From: Candidatus Saccharimonadota bacterium
Lineage (GTDB): Bacteria > Patescibacteriota > Saccharimonadia > Saccharimonadales > Saccharimonadaceae
Reading direction: 5' to 3'
NCBI GenBank assembly: GCA_018060465.1
Contig: JAGOVX010000002.1
Coordinates: 1 to 54,857, forward strand
Length of the DNA: 54,857 nt
Shown: positions 7,616 to 15,599 of the stretch, one piece after another
How positions within the stretch are numbered: the stretch's first letter is position 1
How the letters are laid out: every line of letters begins with the position of its first letter
The notes under the pieces: generated by a model
Databases searched by the model: none
Seen by the model: only the letters and a program-made list of their open reading frames with translations
Told to the model about the DNA's origin: nothing
Translations under genes and position numbers: made by a program

Positions 7616-7621
7616 TATAAT
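7616..7621 (+). promoter_or_regulatory. extended -10 box (TG-C-TATAAT), leaderless promoter
   Basis: TGCTATAAT ends 6 nt before the ATG at 7628 with no ribosome binding site between. Confidence 0.65.
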
Positions 7622-7627
7622 AGAAGT

Positions 7628-7834
7628 ATGCAAAAAATAGCTACCAAAATATTTATATTAGCATCAATCACGTTTGGCATTACTGGTATTATATTAGTAA
7701 TTACAGCAACTGGGCCTGATCAAGCGGATACGCCATTGACCAAGTTCCTTACGAGATTCCTGATGGCGAATGTATTTGTGATTTTATCGTCATTTGCGCT
7801 GAGCATCGCAGGCAAATACCTGAGTAGCAAATAG
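7628..7834 (+). CDS. small two-helix membrane protein, 68 aa
   Basis: Two predicted transmembrane helices (about residues 8-27 and 46-64) joined by a short polar loop with Asp and Lys/Arg. No family recognised. A consensus -10 box 6 nt upstream of the ATG supports it as a real gene. It converges with the helicase gene. Confidence 0.65.
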   Translation: MQKIATKIFILASITFGITGIILVITATGPDQADTPLTKFLTRFLMANVFVILSSFALSIAGKYLSSK

Positions 7835-7847
7835 CGCATAGCCTAAG

Positions 7848-9041
7848 CTACTTTACAACAAATGTAAGTGCCTTGCCGGCCTTGCCAGCTCGACCAGTAC
7901 GTCCAATTCGGTGCACGTAATCATCGTACATTTTTGGCGGGTCAAAGTTGATAACATGTGATACGTCATCAACATCAATTCCTCGTGCCGCAACGTCTGT
8001 GGCAACCAAAATTCCTACATTGCCCTTTTTAAAGCTATCGAGTGCTTTGTTCCGCTGAGACTGAGATTTGTTGCCATGGATCGCAACGGCTGGCAAAGAA
8101 TTCTTTGATAGACTGTCAGCCAGGCGCTGTACGCCGTATTTTGTTTCACCAAACACGATGACTTTTTTAAACTCGTCTTTGTTCAAAAGTTCTGTAAGAA
8201 TTTGCGCTTTGTGACCTTTGTCATTTGCGTAGATTACATCTTGTTCTATATGATCGTTGGTTTGATTTTTTACCACCGAAATAGTGACAGGATCGTGCAT
8301 GAATTCTTCAACAATAGCTTTTACGTCATTTGTCATGGTAGCGCTATAGCAAAATGTTTGTCGTTTTTTCGAGAGCTCGGCTTCGATAGCACGAATGCTC
8401 GCAACAAACCCCATGTCGCACATACGGTCGGCTTCATCGAGTACAAACGTTGTTGTACTGTGTAGTCGCAGCACACGACGGTCGATAAGGTCTTTGATAC
8501 GACCTGGTGTGCCAATAATCACATGTGGTCCGCGCTTGATCTGCTGGATTTGTCGCATGATATTCATGCCACCAACAGCTAAAGCTGAATAGAGTTTTTG
8601 GCCAGCTGAAAATCGTCGAAACTCGTCGTCGATTTGCTGGGCTAGTTCGCGAGTTGGCGCTAATATAAGTACCGACACGGGCAGGCTATCTTGCGAAAGT
8701 TTTTGAATAATTGGCAGCAAGAACGCTGCTGTTTTACCAGTTCCTGTATTTGCCAGGCCTATAATATCGCGGCCTTCAAGGGCTGGGGGAAGACACTGAT
8801 CCTGAATAGGTGATGGTTCACTAAATTTTAGGTATTCGAGTGTCGCTTTTAGGCGGTCGTTAAGCGCAAAAGACGCAAAACTATGTGTTGGTACATAGGG
8901 AGCTTCATTCTTTATTTCAACGGATTTATTGATAAATCGACTAGGGTGTATACCAGATGATTTACTGTATTTTGATACGGCACGACGTTTGTGCGGTGCA
9001 GGGCGCCGCCGGTACGAGCCGGAGCTAAAGTTTTTTTGCAT
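7848..9041 (-). CDS. DEAD-box ATP-dependent RNA helicase
   Basis: 397 residues with every core motif in order: Q motif (FSEPSPIQDQC), I (ANTGTGKT), Ia (PTRELAQQ), Ib (GTPGR), II (DEAD in VLDEADRM), III (SAT), V (ATDVAARGID) and VI (HRIGRTGR). The first 40 residues are a basic Arg/Lys/Ser-rich tail, and there is no C-terminal extension, so RNA contact probably relies on the N-terminal tail. Likely roles are ribosome assembly or mRNA unwinding in the RhlE/CshA range. AGGAAGGA precedes the ATG. Confidence 0.93.
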   Translation of the reverse strand: MQKNFSSGSYRRRPAPHKRRAVSKYSKSSGIHPSRFINKSVEIKNEAPYVPTHSFASFALNDRLKATLEYLKFSEPSPIQDQCLPPALEGRDIIGLANTGTGKTAAFLLPIIQKLSQDSLPVSVLILAPTRELAQQIDDEFRRFSAGQKLYSALAVGGMNIMRQIQQIKRGPHVIIGTPGRIKDLIDRRVLRLHSTTTFVLDEADRMCDMGFVASIRAIEAELSKKRQTFCYSATMTNDVKAIVEEFMHDPVTISVVKNQTNDHIEQDVIYANDKGHKAQILTELLNKDEFKKVIVFGETKYGVQRLADSLSKNSLPAVAIHGNKSQSQRNKALDSFKKGNVGILVATDVAARGIDVDDVSHVINFDPPKMYDDYVHRIGRTGRAGKAGKALTFVVK

Positions 9042-9288
9042 TATGATCCTTCCTGATCGTTATACATATGATGAGCGACAGGAATTATCAGATAATACGA
9101 GCATTCATCCAGCAGTTTTTTGATTTTTATAATAACTACTATTTATATTGTAGCATTAAAATAATAAAAATTCAAGAGCTTGGTGTTTTTACGCGCTATT
9201 AGGTAATTTTTGCAACTTTGTGCTTTTTTCAAAAGTCCCGTATTGGGTGCAGTGTACTTTTCTGCTAGGAATGCGGAGTCCAGAGAGG

Positions 9289-9294
9289 TATACT
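9289..9294 (+). promoter_or_regulatory. -10 box (TATACT) of the restriction-modification pair
   Basis: TATACT is 10 nt before the ATG at 9305 and directly abuts the alternative GTG at 9296, favouring the ATG. The 260 bp upstream (9042-9288) is strongly AT-rich with no gene, consistent with acquired DNA. Confidence 0.45.
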
Positions 9295-9304
9295 TGTGGA
9301 AGGT

Positions 9305-10441
9305 ATGGCAAATAACAATCTTACGTCTGCGAAAACGGCAAAAAACGATGAATTTTATACACGGTATAGCGATATTCAGAAGGAGATTGAGGCGTATTTG
9401 GAATACGACAAAGATACGTTTCGAGGTAAGGTTATATACTGTAATTGCGACGATCCGTATGAAAGTAACTTTTTCAAATTTTTTGTATTGAATTTCAAGC
9501 GGCTAGGCTTAAGACGATTAATAACAACAAGCTATAAGCCATCGCCGGTTGCAAATACACAACTTGGGCTCTTTGGTGACGATAAAACAATAAGCCCTGA
9601 AAAGGGCAGGCCAAAAGTAACGGCCAACAAATTTATTATTAATGATGTTGGCGATGCAAATGGTGACGGAGCTTTCAATTTAGGTGATGTTGCAGAGCAG
9701 CTGCGGGCAAACAAAAATAATGAATGGACTCCATTGAAAGGCGAAGGTGATTTTCGGAGTGATGAATGTGTCGAGCTGCTGCGACAGGCGGACATTATCG
9801 TGACGAACCCGCCATTTAGCTTGTTTAGAGAATACATAAGGCAGTTGTATGATTATAATAAAAAATTCATAATTCTTAGCAATAAGGGTGCCGTAATTTA
9901 CAAGGAAGTCTTTCCTCTGTTTCAAGAGAATAGACTATGGTCTGGCCGAACTACATGGGGAGGTGGAATGTGGTTTGAAACGACGAATCTGCAAGATGTT
10001 GACAAAGTTATTGACGGCAAAAATATGAAGAATGTTCCTTCCATTTGGCTCACAAATATTGATCATGGTCGGCGACACGAAAAAATTCACTTAATGTCCA
10101 TTGCCGATAATTTAAAATTCAATAAAAAAATGAAAGATAAAATCGCTTACGATCACTACGATAACTACGATGCGATTGAAGTGCCTTTTACGAATGCAAT
10201 TCCTAATGATTATGACGGCATTATGGGTGTACCTGTTAGCTTTCTCGATAAATACTCGCCTGAGCAGTTTGAAATTATTTGGCAAGCAAGTGGCAATACC
10301 AGGGCTTCTGCACCGAAGGAGATTCTAGAGGTACTTAACTACAGGCCTCATGCGGAAGATAGGGGTGGTTGTGGAGTTATTAATGGTGGTCGTGTATTTA
10401 GCCGGATATTGATACGACATAGAAAGGAAGAAAATGTATGA
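9305..10441 (+). CDS. EcoRI-family adenine-specific DNA methyltransferase
   Basis: 378 residues from the ATG. The catalytic motif IV is NPPF (168-171), preceded by ADIIVT; the N-terminal [14 protein letters not shown] and the [20 protein letters not shown] segment match the EcoRI-type N6-adenine methyltransferase family, which protects its cognate recognition sequence from cleavage. The target here cannot be read from sequence. The stop overlaps the start of the nuclease gene by 4 bp (ATGA), so modification and cleavage are made together. A GTG three codons upstream is possible but sits at the -10 box. Confidence 0.9.
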   Translation: MANNNLTSAKTAKNDEFYTRYSDIQKEIEAYLEYDKDTFRGKVIYCNCDDPYESNFFKFFVLNFKRLGLRRLITTSYKPSPVANTQLGLFGDDKTISPEKGRPKVTANKFIINDVGDANGDGAFNLGDVAEQLRANKNNEWTPLKGEGDFRSDECVELLRQADIIVTNPPFSLFREYIRQLYDYNKKFIILSNKGAVIYKEVFPLFQENRLWSGRTTWGGGMWFETTNLQDVDKVIDGKNMKNVPSIWLTNIDHGRRHEKIHLMSIADNLKFNKKMKDKIAYDHYDNYDAIEVPFTNAIPNDYDGIMGVPVSFLDKYSPEQFEIIWQASGNTRASAPKEILEVLNYRPHAEDRGGCGVINGGRVFSRILIRHRKEENV

Positions 10442-11604
10442 TTACGAAACTGAATGAGTATACCGTTCATGAAGTTATTGAGGGTTTTGAATACAGTGAG
10501 CTAGAAGGCAAAGGCTTATTCGGCTTAAACGGTAAATTAACTATTCAGCCAGAATATCAGCGGCATTATATCTATGCGGAGCAAGGCAAAGAAGTAGCTG
10601 TTATTGAAAGCTTGCTAAAAGAATATCCTTTGGGCTTGTTGTATTTCAATAAAGTTGCAGAAAATCAATATGAGGTGCTAGATGGGCAGCAGCGTATAAC
10701 AAGTATCGGTCGATTTGTTCACGAAAAGTTTGACGTAAAGTATAACGATATGCAGCACACGTTTTCTGGGTTGCCTCAAGAGCTTAAAGAACGCATTCTG
10801 GGCGCACCACTGCTTGTCTATATTTGTGAAGGAGAGGAGCAGGAGATAAAAGATTGGTTCCGTACTATTAATATTGCCGGCATACCTTTGACGCATCAGG
10901 AAATTCTTAATGCTGTCTACTCTGGCCCGTTTGTGACGGCCGCAAAGGAAGTATTTAGTAATAGTCAGAACTCTAATGTGCAAAAATGGGGTGCCTATGT
11001 GGCAGGTGACTTGAAGCGGCAGGAGTACCTGGAGCGTGCTATTCAGTGGTTGGCTGGCGATGACACAAAGCTCGTTGAAGCTTATATGAGTGCGCATAGG
11101 TACGGTAATGATATTAGTGAGCTTAAAGATCATTTTGATACAGTAATTAATTGGGTGAGTGAAGTGTTCAGTGATGTGAAACCAGAAATGCGGGGCTTGG
11201 CTTGGGGGGAGTGGTACAAAAAATACCACGATGTTCACTACGATCCGAACGATGTATCACAGAAGATGCATGATTTGTACGGTGATCCTTATGTTGAGAG
11301 CCGCAAAGGCATATATGAATATATCTTAGGTGGTTGCAAGGAAACTAAGCTATTAGGTGTTCGCTTGTTTGATGAGCCAACTAAAAAATCGGTATATGCA
11401 AAACAAACAAAAGTCGCTCGCGCGAAGGGTGTGTCAAATTGTTCATATTGTCAAATTGGTCACGATGCGAATGCTGCCAAGATTTGGGCGATTACTGATA
11501 TGGATGCAGACCACGTATCGGCCTGGAGTAAGGGTGGCGAGACTTCCTTGAAAAACTGCGAAATGCTCTGCAAATCTCATAACAGGGCGAAAGGGAATCG
11601 ATAG
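10438..11604 (+). CDS. DUF262-HNH endonuclease, probable restriction partner
   Basis: 388 residues. The N-terminal DUF262 (ParB-like nucleotide-binding) domain shows QPEYQR (37-42) and LDGQQR (81-86), its two signature motifs. A helical middle region leads to a C-terminal HNH zinc nuclease (about 335-388) with [12 protein letters not shown] and the CEMLCKSHN pair. DUF262 proteins such as GmrS hydrolyse nucleotides to license a linked nuclease. Overlap with the adenine methyltransferase gene argues for restriction of unmethylated DNA. No regulator (C protein) or second nuclease is present. Confidence 0.85.
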   Translation: MITKLNEYTVHEVIEGFEYSELEGKGLFGLNGKLTIQPEYQRHYIYAEQGKEVAVIESLLKEYPLGLLYFNKVAENQYEVLDGQQRITSIGRFVHEKFDVKYNDMQHTFSGLPQELKERILGAPLLVYICEGEEQEIKDWFRTINIAGIPLTHQEILNAVYSGPFVTAAKEVFSNSQNSNVQKWGAYVAGDLKRQEYLERAIQWLAGDDTKLVEAYMSAHRYGNDISELKDHFDTVINWVSEVFSDVKPEMRGLAWGEWYKKYHDVHYDPNDVSQKMHDLYGDPYVESRKGIYEYILGGCKETKLLGVRLFDEPTKKSVYAKQTKVARAKGVSNCSYCQIGHDANAAKIWAITDMDADHVSAWSKGGETSLKNCEMLCKSHNRAKGNR

Positions 11605-11614
11605 GCAAGGTGCC

Positions 11615-12418
11615 TTACTGCAAAAGTGCCTTCATTTGTTTGGCGATGAGTTTGGTGGCAAATACTGGATTCAGCCGGTAGAGTTTGTTCATAAGTTTAG
11701 AATCTTTGCCGGTAAAAATTTGAGGCGAATTTTTCTGGATACCATCGACAATGATAACGGCAGCATCGCGGGCTGGTAGCATTGGAAATTTGCTGGTATC
11801 GACAGAAGTTGCACGAGGCATAGCAACGCCTGAATTTTTTGTAATGTTGGTAGCTGTGGCGCCTGGAAATACCAAACTGACATGTACTGAACTATCGAGT
11901 AATTCAGCGTAGAGGCCTTCGGTAAGTAGCTTTACTGCCGCTTTTGATGCACCGTACACACTTTGGCCTGGCACGGGTAAAAAACCTCCCATGCTCGCTA
12001 CATTTACGAGGTGTGCTTCATCGCGAGCAAGTAGGTGTGGCAAGAACGCTTTTGTGACGTAGAGAGTTCCGTAAAAATTGACATTCATAACACGTTCTAT
12101 GGCGTCGTAGGTAAGTTCGTTTACTTTTACGAAAGGCTGAATAATGCCGGCACAATTGATAACGCCATCGACTGCACCATGAGTTTTAATGATTTCACTG
12201 GGGAATTTCTGTACAGCTGTTTTGTCGCTAATGTCTAGCGTATGTAGACTAAGCGAATCGGCGTGTTTACCAGATTTTTGTTTGGTTGCCGCCAGGCCTT
12301 CGCTATGTAAATCGACTGCTGCTACGGTGGCACCACGCGCTAAAAGTTCAAGCACTAGCTCGCCGCCAATGCCCCCGCCTGCGCCAGTTACTACGAATAC
12401 TTTGTTCTGTACTTTCAT
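11615..12418 (-). CDS. short-chain dehydrogenase/reductase
   Basis: 267 residues of classical SDR type: NAD(P)-binding TGAGGGIG near the N-terminus, NCAG, the catalytic Ser in VNVASMGG and YGASK (Tyr/Lys). The C-terminal Lys/Leu-rich tail (MNKLYRLNPVFATKLIAK) resembles SDRs that associate with membranes or lipid substrates, but the substrate is unknown. A GGGGAA ribosome binding site (12421-12426) fixes the ATG at 12418; the longer frame from 12463 lacks one. Divergent from the EamA gene. Confidence 0.9.
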   Translation of the reverse strand: MKVQNKVFVVTGAGGGIGGELVLELLARGATVAAVDLHSEGLAATKQKSGKHADSLSLHTLDISDKTAVQKFPSEIIKTHGAVDGVINCAGIIQPFVKVNELTYDAIERVMNVNFYGTLYVTKAFLPHLLARDEAHLVNVASMGGFLPVPGQSVYGASKAAVKLLTEGLYAELLDSSVHVSLVFPGATATNITKNSGVAMPRATSVDTSKFPMLPARDAAVIIVDGIQKNSPQIFTGKDSKLMNKLYRLNPVFATKLIAKQMKALLQ

Positions 12419-12497
12419 AATTCCCCTGTTTTTTATATACGTATAGTGTAATTGTATACCCATGCCCGGAAAAGATACACTGCGTAACCAACTACGG

Positions 12498-12503
12498 TAT
12501 ACT
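12498..12503 (+). promoter_or_regulatory. -10 box (TATACT), leaderless promoter
   Basis: TATACT is 6 nt before the ATG at 12510 and inside the longer alternative reading frame that begins at 12462, so the shorter start is preferred. Confidence 0.6.
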
Positions 12504-12509
12504 AATGAG

Positions 12510-13442
12510 ATGAAAAGAAACGCGCTGCATCATGGATCGATTGCGGTTGTAGTAGCATCACTTTTATGGAGTGTAGATGGCTTGCTACGAACAAGCCTAT
12601 ATAGTTTGCCGCCAGTGGTTATTGTAGCCTGGGAACATGCACTTGGGTTTGTGGTGCTTTTGCCATTTCTTGTGATGGCGCGAAAAAGTTTTAAAAAATT
12701 ATCACGGCCACAATGGCTTGCCATAGCGCTGGTGGCGCTTCTTTCGGGGACGGCAGGCACAATTTTCTATACCGCGGCACTGGGGCAGGTGTACTATATA
12801 CCTTTTTCAGTAGTGGTAGTGTTGCAGCAGTTGAATCCTGTATTTGCAATTGCAACCGCAGCAATCTTGCTAAAAGAAAAGCCAAGTCGTACGTTTTTCA
12901 TACTGACAGCAGTGGCCTTGGTGGGTGCATATTTAGTCTCGTTTCCAAACTTGTCGATTAACTATACAACGGGTAGCGGTACAGTGATTGCGGCATTATA
13001 CGCAGTTGCCGCAGCTGCCTCGTGGGGAATAGGCACGGCATTTTCAAAATATGCTTTGAAAGACACGTCGTATGTACAGATAAGCGCTGCGCGTTTCGGG
13101 CTTACGGCATTATTTGCACTGATGCTTGTGCCGTTACTTGGCGCAGGGCCAGCGCTTCAGACGGTTAATCCAACCCAGTGGTACAGCCTACTGGCAATTA
13201 CATGTTCGACAGGCTTGGTGGCGCTGGTAATTTATTACTATGGATTGCAAAAAATTAAGGCTTCACATGCTGCTACCCTGGAACTAGTTTGGCCGCTATC
13301 TTCTGTAGTTGTAGGCTGGGTATTTCTACATCAAACCCTGAGTGCGACACAGCTAGTGGGCGCGTTGATACTACTTATTTCGACGTATGTGATAGGTCGT
13401 TCTGCGACTGATCAGACAAATAAAAAGCACGAATGGCGGTGA
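12510..13442 (+). CDS. EamA-family (DMT superfamily) transporter
   Basis: 310 residues with ten predicted membrane helices in two EamA repeats: the first begins HGSIAVVVASLLWSVDGL, the second AALYAVAAAASWGIG. Typical family ends (IKASHAATLELVWPLSSVVVGWVFL) are present. These carriers export or import small metabolites; specificity cannot be predicted. Ends in TGA. The last 68 bp overlap the 3' end of the riboflavin kinase gene on the other strand. Confidence 0.88.
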   Translation: MKRNALHHGSIAVVVASLLWSVDGLLRTSLYSLPPVVIVAWEHALGFVVLLPFLVMARKSFKKLSRPQWLAIALVALLSGTAGTIFYTAALGQVYYIPFSVVVVLQQLNPVFAIATAAILLKEKPSRTFFILTAVALVGAYLVSFPNLSINYTTGSGTVIAALYAVAAAASWGIGTAFSKYALKDTSYVQISAARFGLTALFALMLVPLLGAGPALQTVNPTQWYSLLAITCSTGLVALVIYYYGLQKIKASHAATLELVWPLSSVVVGWVFLHQTLSATQLVGALILLISTYVIGRSATDQTNKKHEWR

Positions 13443-13788
13443 CGTCTTTTGTGAGTTGGCTAATGACTTCTTTGGTTGATGCAAAGGGAAGTGGCGGGCG
13501 AATAAATGCACCAAGCTGAAACTCAATTGTCTGAGCATATAAATCATCGTTAAAGTCGAGTATATGAATTTCAAGTGAATTGTGCGACTCGCCTTCAGAA
13601 AATCGAGGGCCAAAATATAAGACGCCACTGAAGTGGCTGGAGCCAATACGCACTCGTGCGTGGTAGACGCCGGGCGTTGTGCCTTTAGGCACTAGTTCAG
13701 CAGATAGGTTTGCCGAAGGAAACCCAAGCGTGCGGCCAATCTTGTCGCCGTGTAGGACGGTACCTTTGTGCCACGAATTGCTGTGCAT
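13375..13788 (-). CDS. stand-alone riboflavin kinase
   Basis: 137 residues corresponding only to the C-terminal flavokinase domain of bacterial RibF: GRTLGFPSANL (ATP/flavin site), GVYHARVRI, LEIHILDFNDDLYAQ with the catalytic acidic residue, and FIRPPLPFAS. The N-terminal FAD synthetase domain of usual ~310-residue RibF is absent. It converts riboflavin to FMN with ATP. FAD for the ApbE and ferredoxin-reductase-like proteins in this window must come from another enzyme or from outside. The start is set by a TATACT box 6 nt upstream. Confidence 0.88.
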   Translation of the reverse strand: MHSNSWHKGTVLHGDKIGRTLGFPSANLSAELVPKGTTPGVYHARVRIGSSHFSGVLYFGPRFSEGESHNSLEIHILDFNDDLYAQTIEFQLGAFIRPPLPFASTKEVISQLTKDVTAIRAFYLSDQSQNDLSHTSK

Positions 13789-13794
13789 TTCTAC

Positions 13795-13800
13795 AGTATA
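13795..13800 (-). promoter_or_regulatory. -10 box (TATACT), leaderless promoter
   Basis: Read on the minus strand, TATACT is followed by 6 nt and the ATG at 13788; no ribosome binding site is present. Confidence 0.6.
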
Positions 13801-13898
13801 CCTTTGTTGGAAGTATTTAGTACATCTGTTGCGAACATGCTACTTATGCTATTATGGATGGTAATAAGGTAGATAAGTGTAAGGAGAAGTAATCTCGT

Positions 13899-14447
13899 AT
13901 GGACAATTCGTCATACCGTAGTAATCGTCATGTGACTCAAGCTCAGCCAGCCGAACAAGAAGCGGCACCGGCCCCAACAGTCGAGGAGCGTCCTGCTGGT
14001 CGTGTGGTGAAGCACCCAAGAGTTGCAAAAACTAAAAGATTGCCAATGTCATGGCTACTCGCCGCCCTGGCTGTTGTAGTACTTTTGTTGGCAGGCTGGT
14101 TTGTATTGCGTCCAACTGGCGCGGCTGGCTCGATTGATGGTGATAAAGTACAAGCCGTCTTTTTTACAAACGGACAAGTGTATTTTGGTAAATTGCACAT
14201 GGTAAACGATGAATACATGAAGCTGACAGACATTTTTTACTTGCAAGCAAAAACAGCAACCACAAAGGATAGCCCACAGCAAACCTCTGGCGGCTCGGCG
14301 TCTGACGTACAATTAATAAAATTGGGTCAAGAGATTCACGGGCCTGAAGACGCAATGGTATTCAATAAAAGCCAGATCCTTTTCTTTGAGAACTTAAAGA
14401 AAGATGGCAACGTCTCTAGCACGATTGCCAAATATCAGAAGAAATAG
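13899..14447 (+). CDS. membrane-anchored extracytoplasmic protein of unknown function
   Basis: 182 residues: a disordered Gln/Pro/Glu-rich cytoplasmic N-terminus (1-47), one helix (about 50-68, WLLAALAVVVLLLAGWFVL) and an outer domain beginning VQAVFFTNGQVYFGKLHMVN. That domain has the strand pattern of a small beta barrel. AAGGAG at 13881-13886 is 12 nt from the ATG, longer than ideal; TATTAT at 13850-13855 is the probable -10 box. Likely in an operon with the following gene, 9 bp away. Confidence 0.65.
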   Translation: MDNSSYRSNRHVTQAQPAEQEAAPAPTVEERPAGRVVKHPRVAKTKRLPMSWLLAALAVVVLLLAGWFVLRPTGAAGSIDGDKVQAVFFTNGQVYFGKLHMVNDEYMKLTDIFYLQAKTATTKDSPQQTSGGSASDVQLIKLGQEIHGPEDAMVFNKSQILFFENLKKDGNVSSTIAKYQKK

Positions 14448-14456
14448 GCTTGCCCA

Positions 14457-15011
14457 GTGACGCTACGGGTTGGTAAGCGCTGGAATCCACAGAACTGGCG
14501 TAGTGTTGGACATCGTCAGTACGCAAAAGAACAACGACAACGATTGTTGAGTATTGCGCTTGGAAGTGCAGGGGTGTTGTTTGTGCTTGCCTTGATCGCT
14601 GGCTTTGTCTACGTGTGGTATACGGGCCGTTTGCCGGTTCAAGCACCCGTTGTTGTCACACAAGAGGAAGAACCGGTAGCGACCCAACCAATCAAACCAA
14701 AAGTAACACGTGTGGGTGTGGCCGTGCAGCTACTTACATCGCCAGTGGCGCCAGGTGAGTATGCGTCACTATCCATTCACACGAGTCCACTTGCACGCTG
14801 TACGATTAACCTTGAATACAATACTGCGCCGGTGAAGGACGCTGCCCTGGCAACAAAGATAGCCGACGAGTATGGAGTTGTAACATGGTCGTGGACGGTT
14901 TCAAAAAATGCACCAATAGGCAATTGGCCTCTAGGAGTACGATGCTCGTACAAAAAAGATGCAGGAGTGATACAGCGAACAATACGAATTGAAAATCCGA
15001 AAAAGCCGTAA
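14457..15011 (+). CDS. membrane-anchored protein with outer beta-sandwich-like domain
   Basis: 184 residues starting at a GTG that follows the preceding gene by 9 bp without a clear ribosome binding site. A basic N-terminus with WNPQNWRSVG precedes one membrane helix (about 36-57), a Pro/Val linker and a 100-residue outer domain (SLSIHTSPLARCTINLEY...WTVSKNAPIGNWPLGVRC) with two cysteines that could form a disulphide. The layout is that of Ig-like export proteins in this lineage. Function unknown. Confidence 0.65.
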   Translation: MTLRVGKRWNPQNWRSVGHRQYAKEQRQRLLSIALGSAGVLFVLALIAGFVYVWYTGRLPVQAPVVVTQEEEPVATQPIKPKVTRVGVAVQLLTSPVAPGEYASLSIHTSPLARCTINLEYNTAPVKDAALATKIADEYGVVTWSWTVSKNAPIGNWPLGVRCSYKKDAGVIQRTIRIENPKKP

Positions 15012-15014
15012 GAT

Positions 15015-15599
15015 CTACTGAAGTGATTTTATATATCGTACTAGCGAATCGTTTGATATTTCGCTATCAGTCTTGATAAGAACAAGTGTTTCGTCCTTTG
15101 TAAAAATAATTGACCGAGGTCCACCCGCGGCACTTCCAACATAGATCTCCATATCATTTAACGTTATTTTATCGTTGGCATGATAACTTTCGGCCAAATC
15201 CTTGATATTTTCCTTGATATTTTTTGAAAAACTACTGGGAATACGCTGCTGGCTAACAATAATTGGTACAACGCCGACCTTATCTGAAAATGCGTATACT
15301 GGATCTGCACCAGGTGGACTTACTTTTGTCCAGCCACCGAAATCTTTACTGGTTTTACCAGGCGGCAGGTAGGTTTTAAATGTCGGAGTACCCTTTGTTA
15401 GCTTACTTGAACTGGCAACGGTGCGCTTTGATGGGCTTTTTGAGGATGGGCCGGCTTCTGAATGGAAGTTTTTTAGTAGTAGGTATCCAGCAAGCAGTAG
15501 CACAAGACTTACGACAAGCGCAGAACGTGGAATACTGTACAAGATTCGTCGTATGGTACGGCGCCATGAGTGTGCAGGGCGGGGGCTATTAGTGGGCAT
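15015..15599 (-). CDS. membrane-anchored extracytoplasmic protein, last gene of the surface locus
   Basis: 194 residues from the ATG at 15599, which overlaps the end of the giant kelch gene by 11 bp; this coupling is why that start is chosen over an in-frame codon further upstream. It has an Arg-rich N-terminus, a helix (ALVVSLVLLLAGYLLL), a Ser/Lys linker, and an outer domain of about 120 residues (FGGWTKVSPPGADPVYAFSDKVG...). The domain resembles small lipoprotein-like modules but no family is recognised. Its position suggests an accessory role for the giant protein. Confidence 0.6.
   Translation of the reverse strand: MPTNSPRPAHSWRRTIRRILYSIPRSALVVSLVLLLAGYLLLKNFHSEAGPSSKSPSKRTVASSSKLTKGTPTFKTYLPPGKTSKDFGGWTKVSPPGADPVYAFSDKVGVVPIIVSQQRIPSSFSKNIKENIKDLAESYHANDKITLNDMEIYVGSAAGGPRSIIFTKDETLVLIKTDSEISNDSLVRYIKSLQ

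Noticed and set aside
9210-9491. Plus-strand frame of 93 codons overlapping the start of the methyltransferase
   Set aside because: It lies in another frame over the methyltransferase N-terminus, is rich in Arg without domain structure and has no ribosome binding site.
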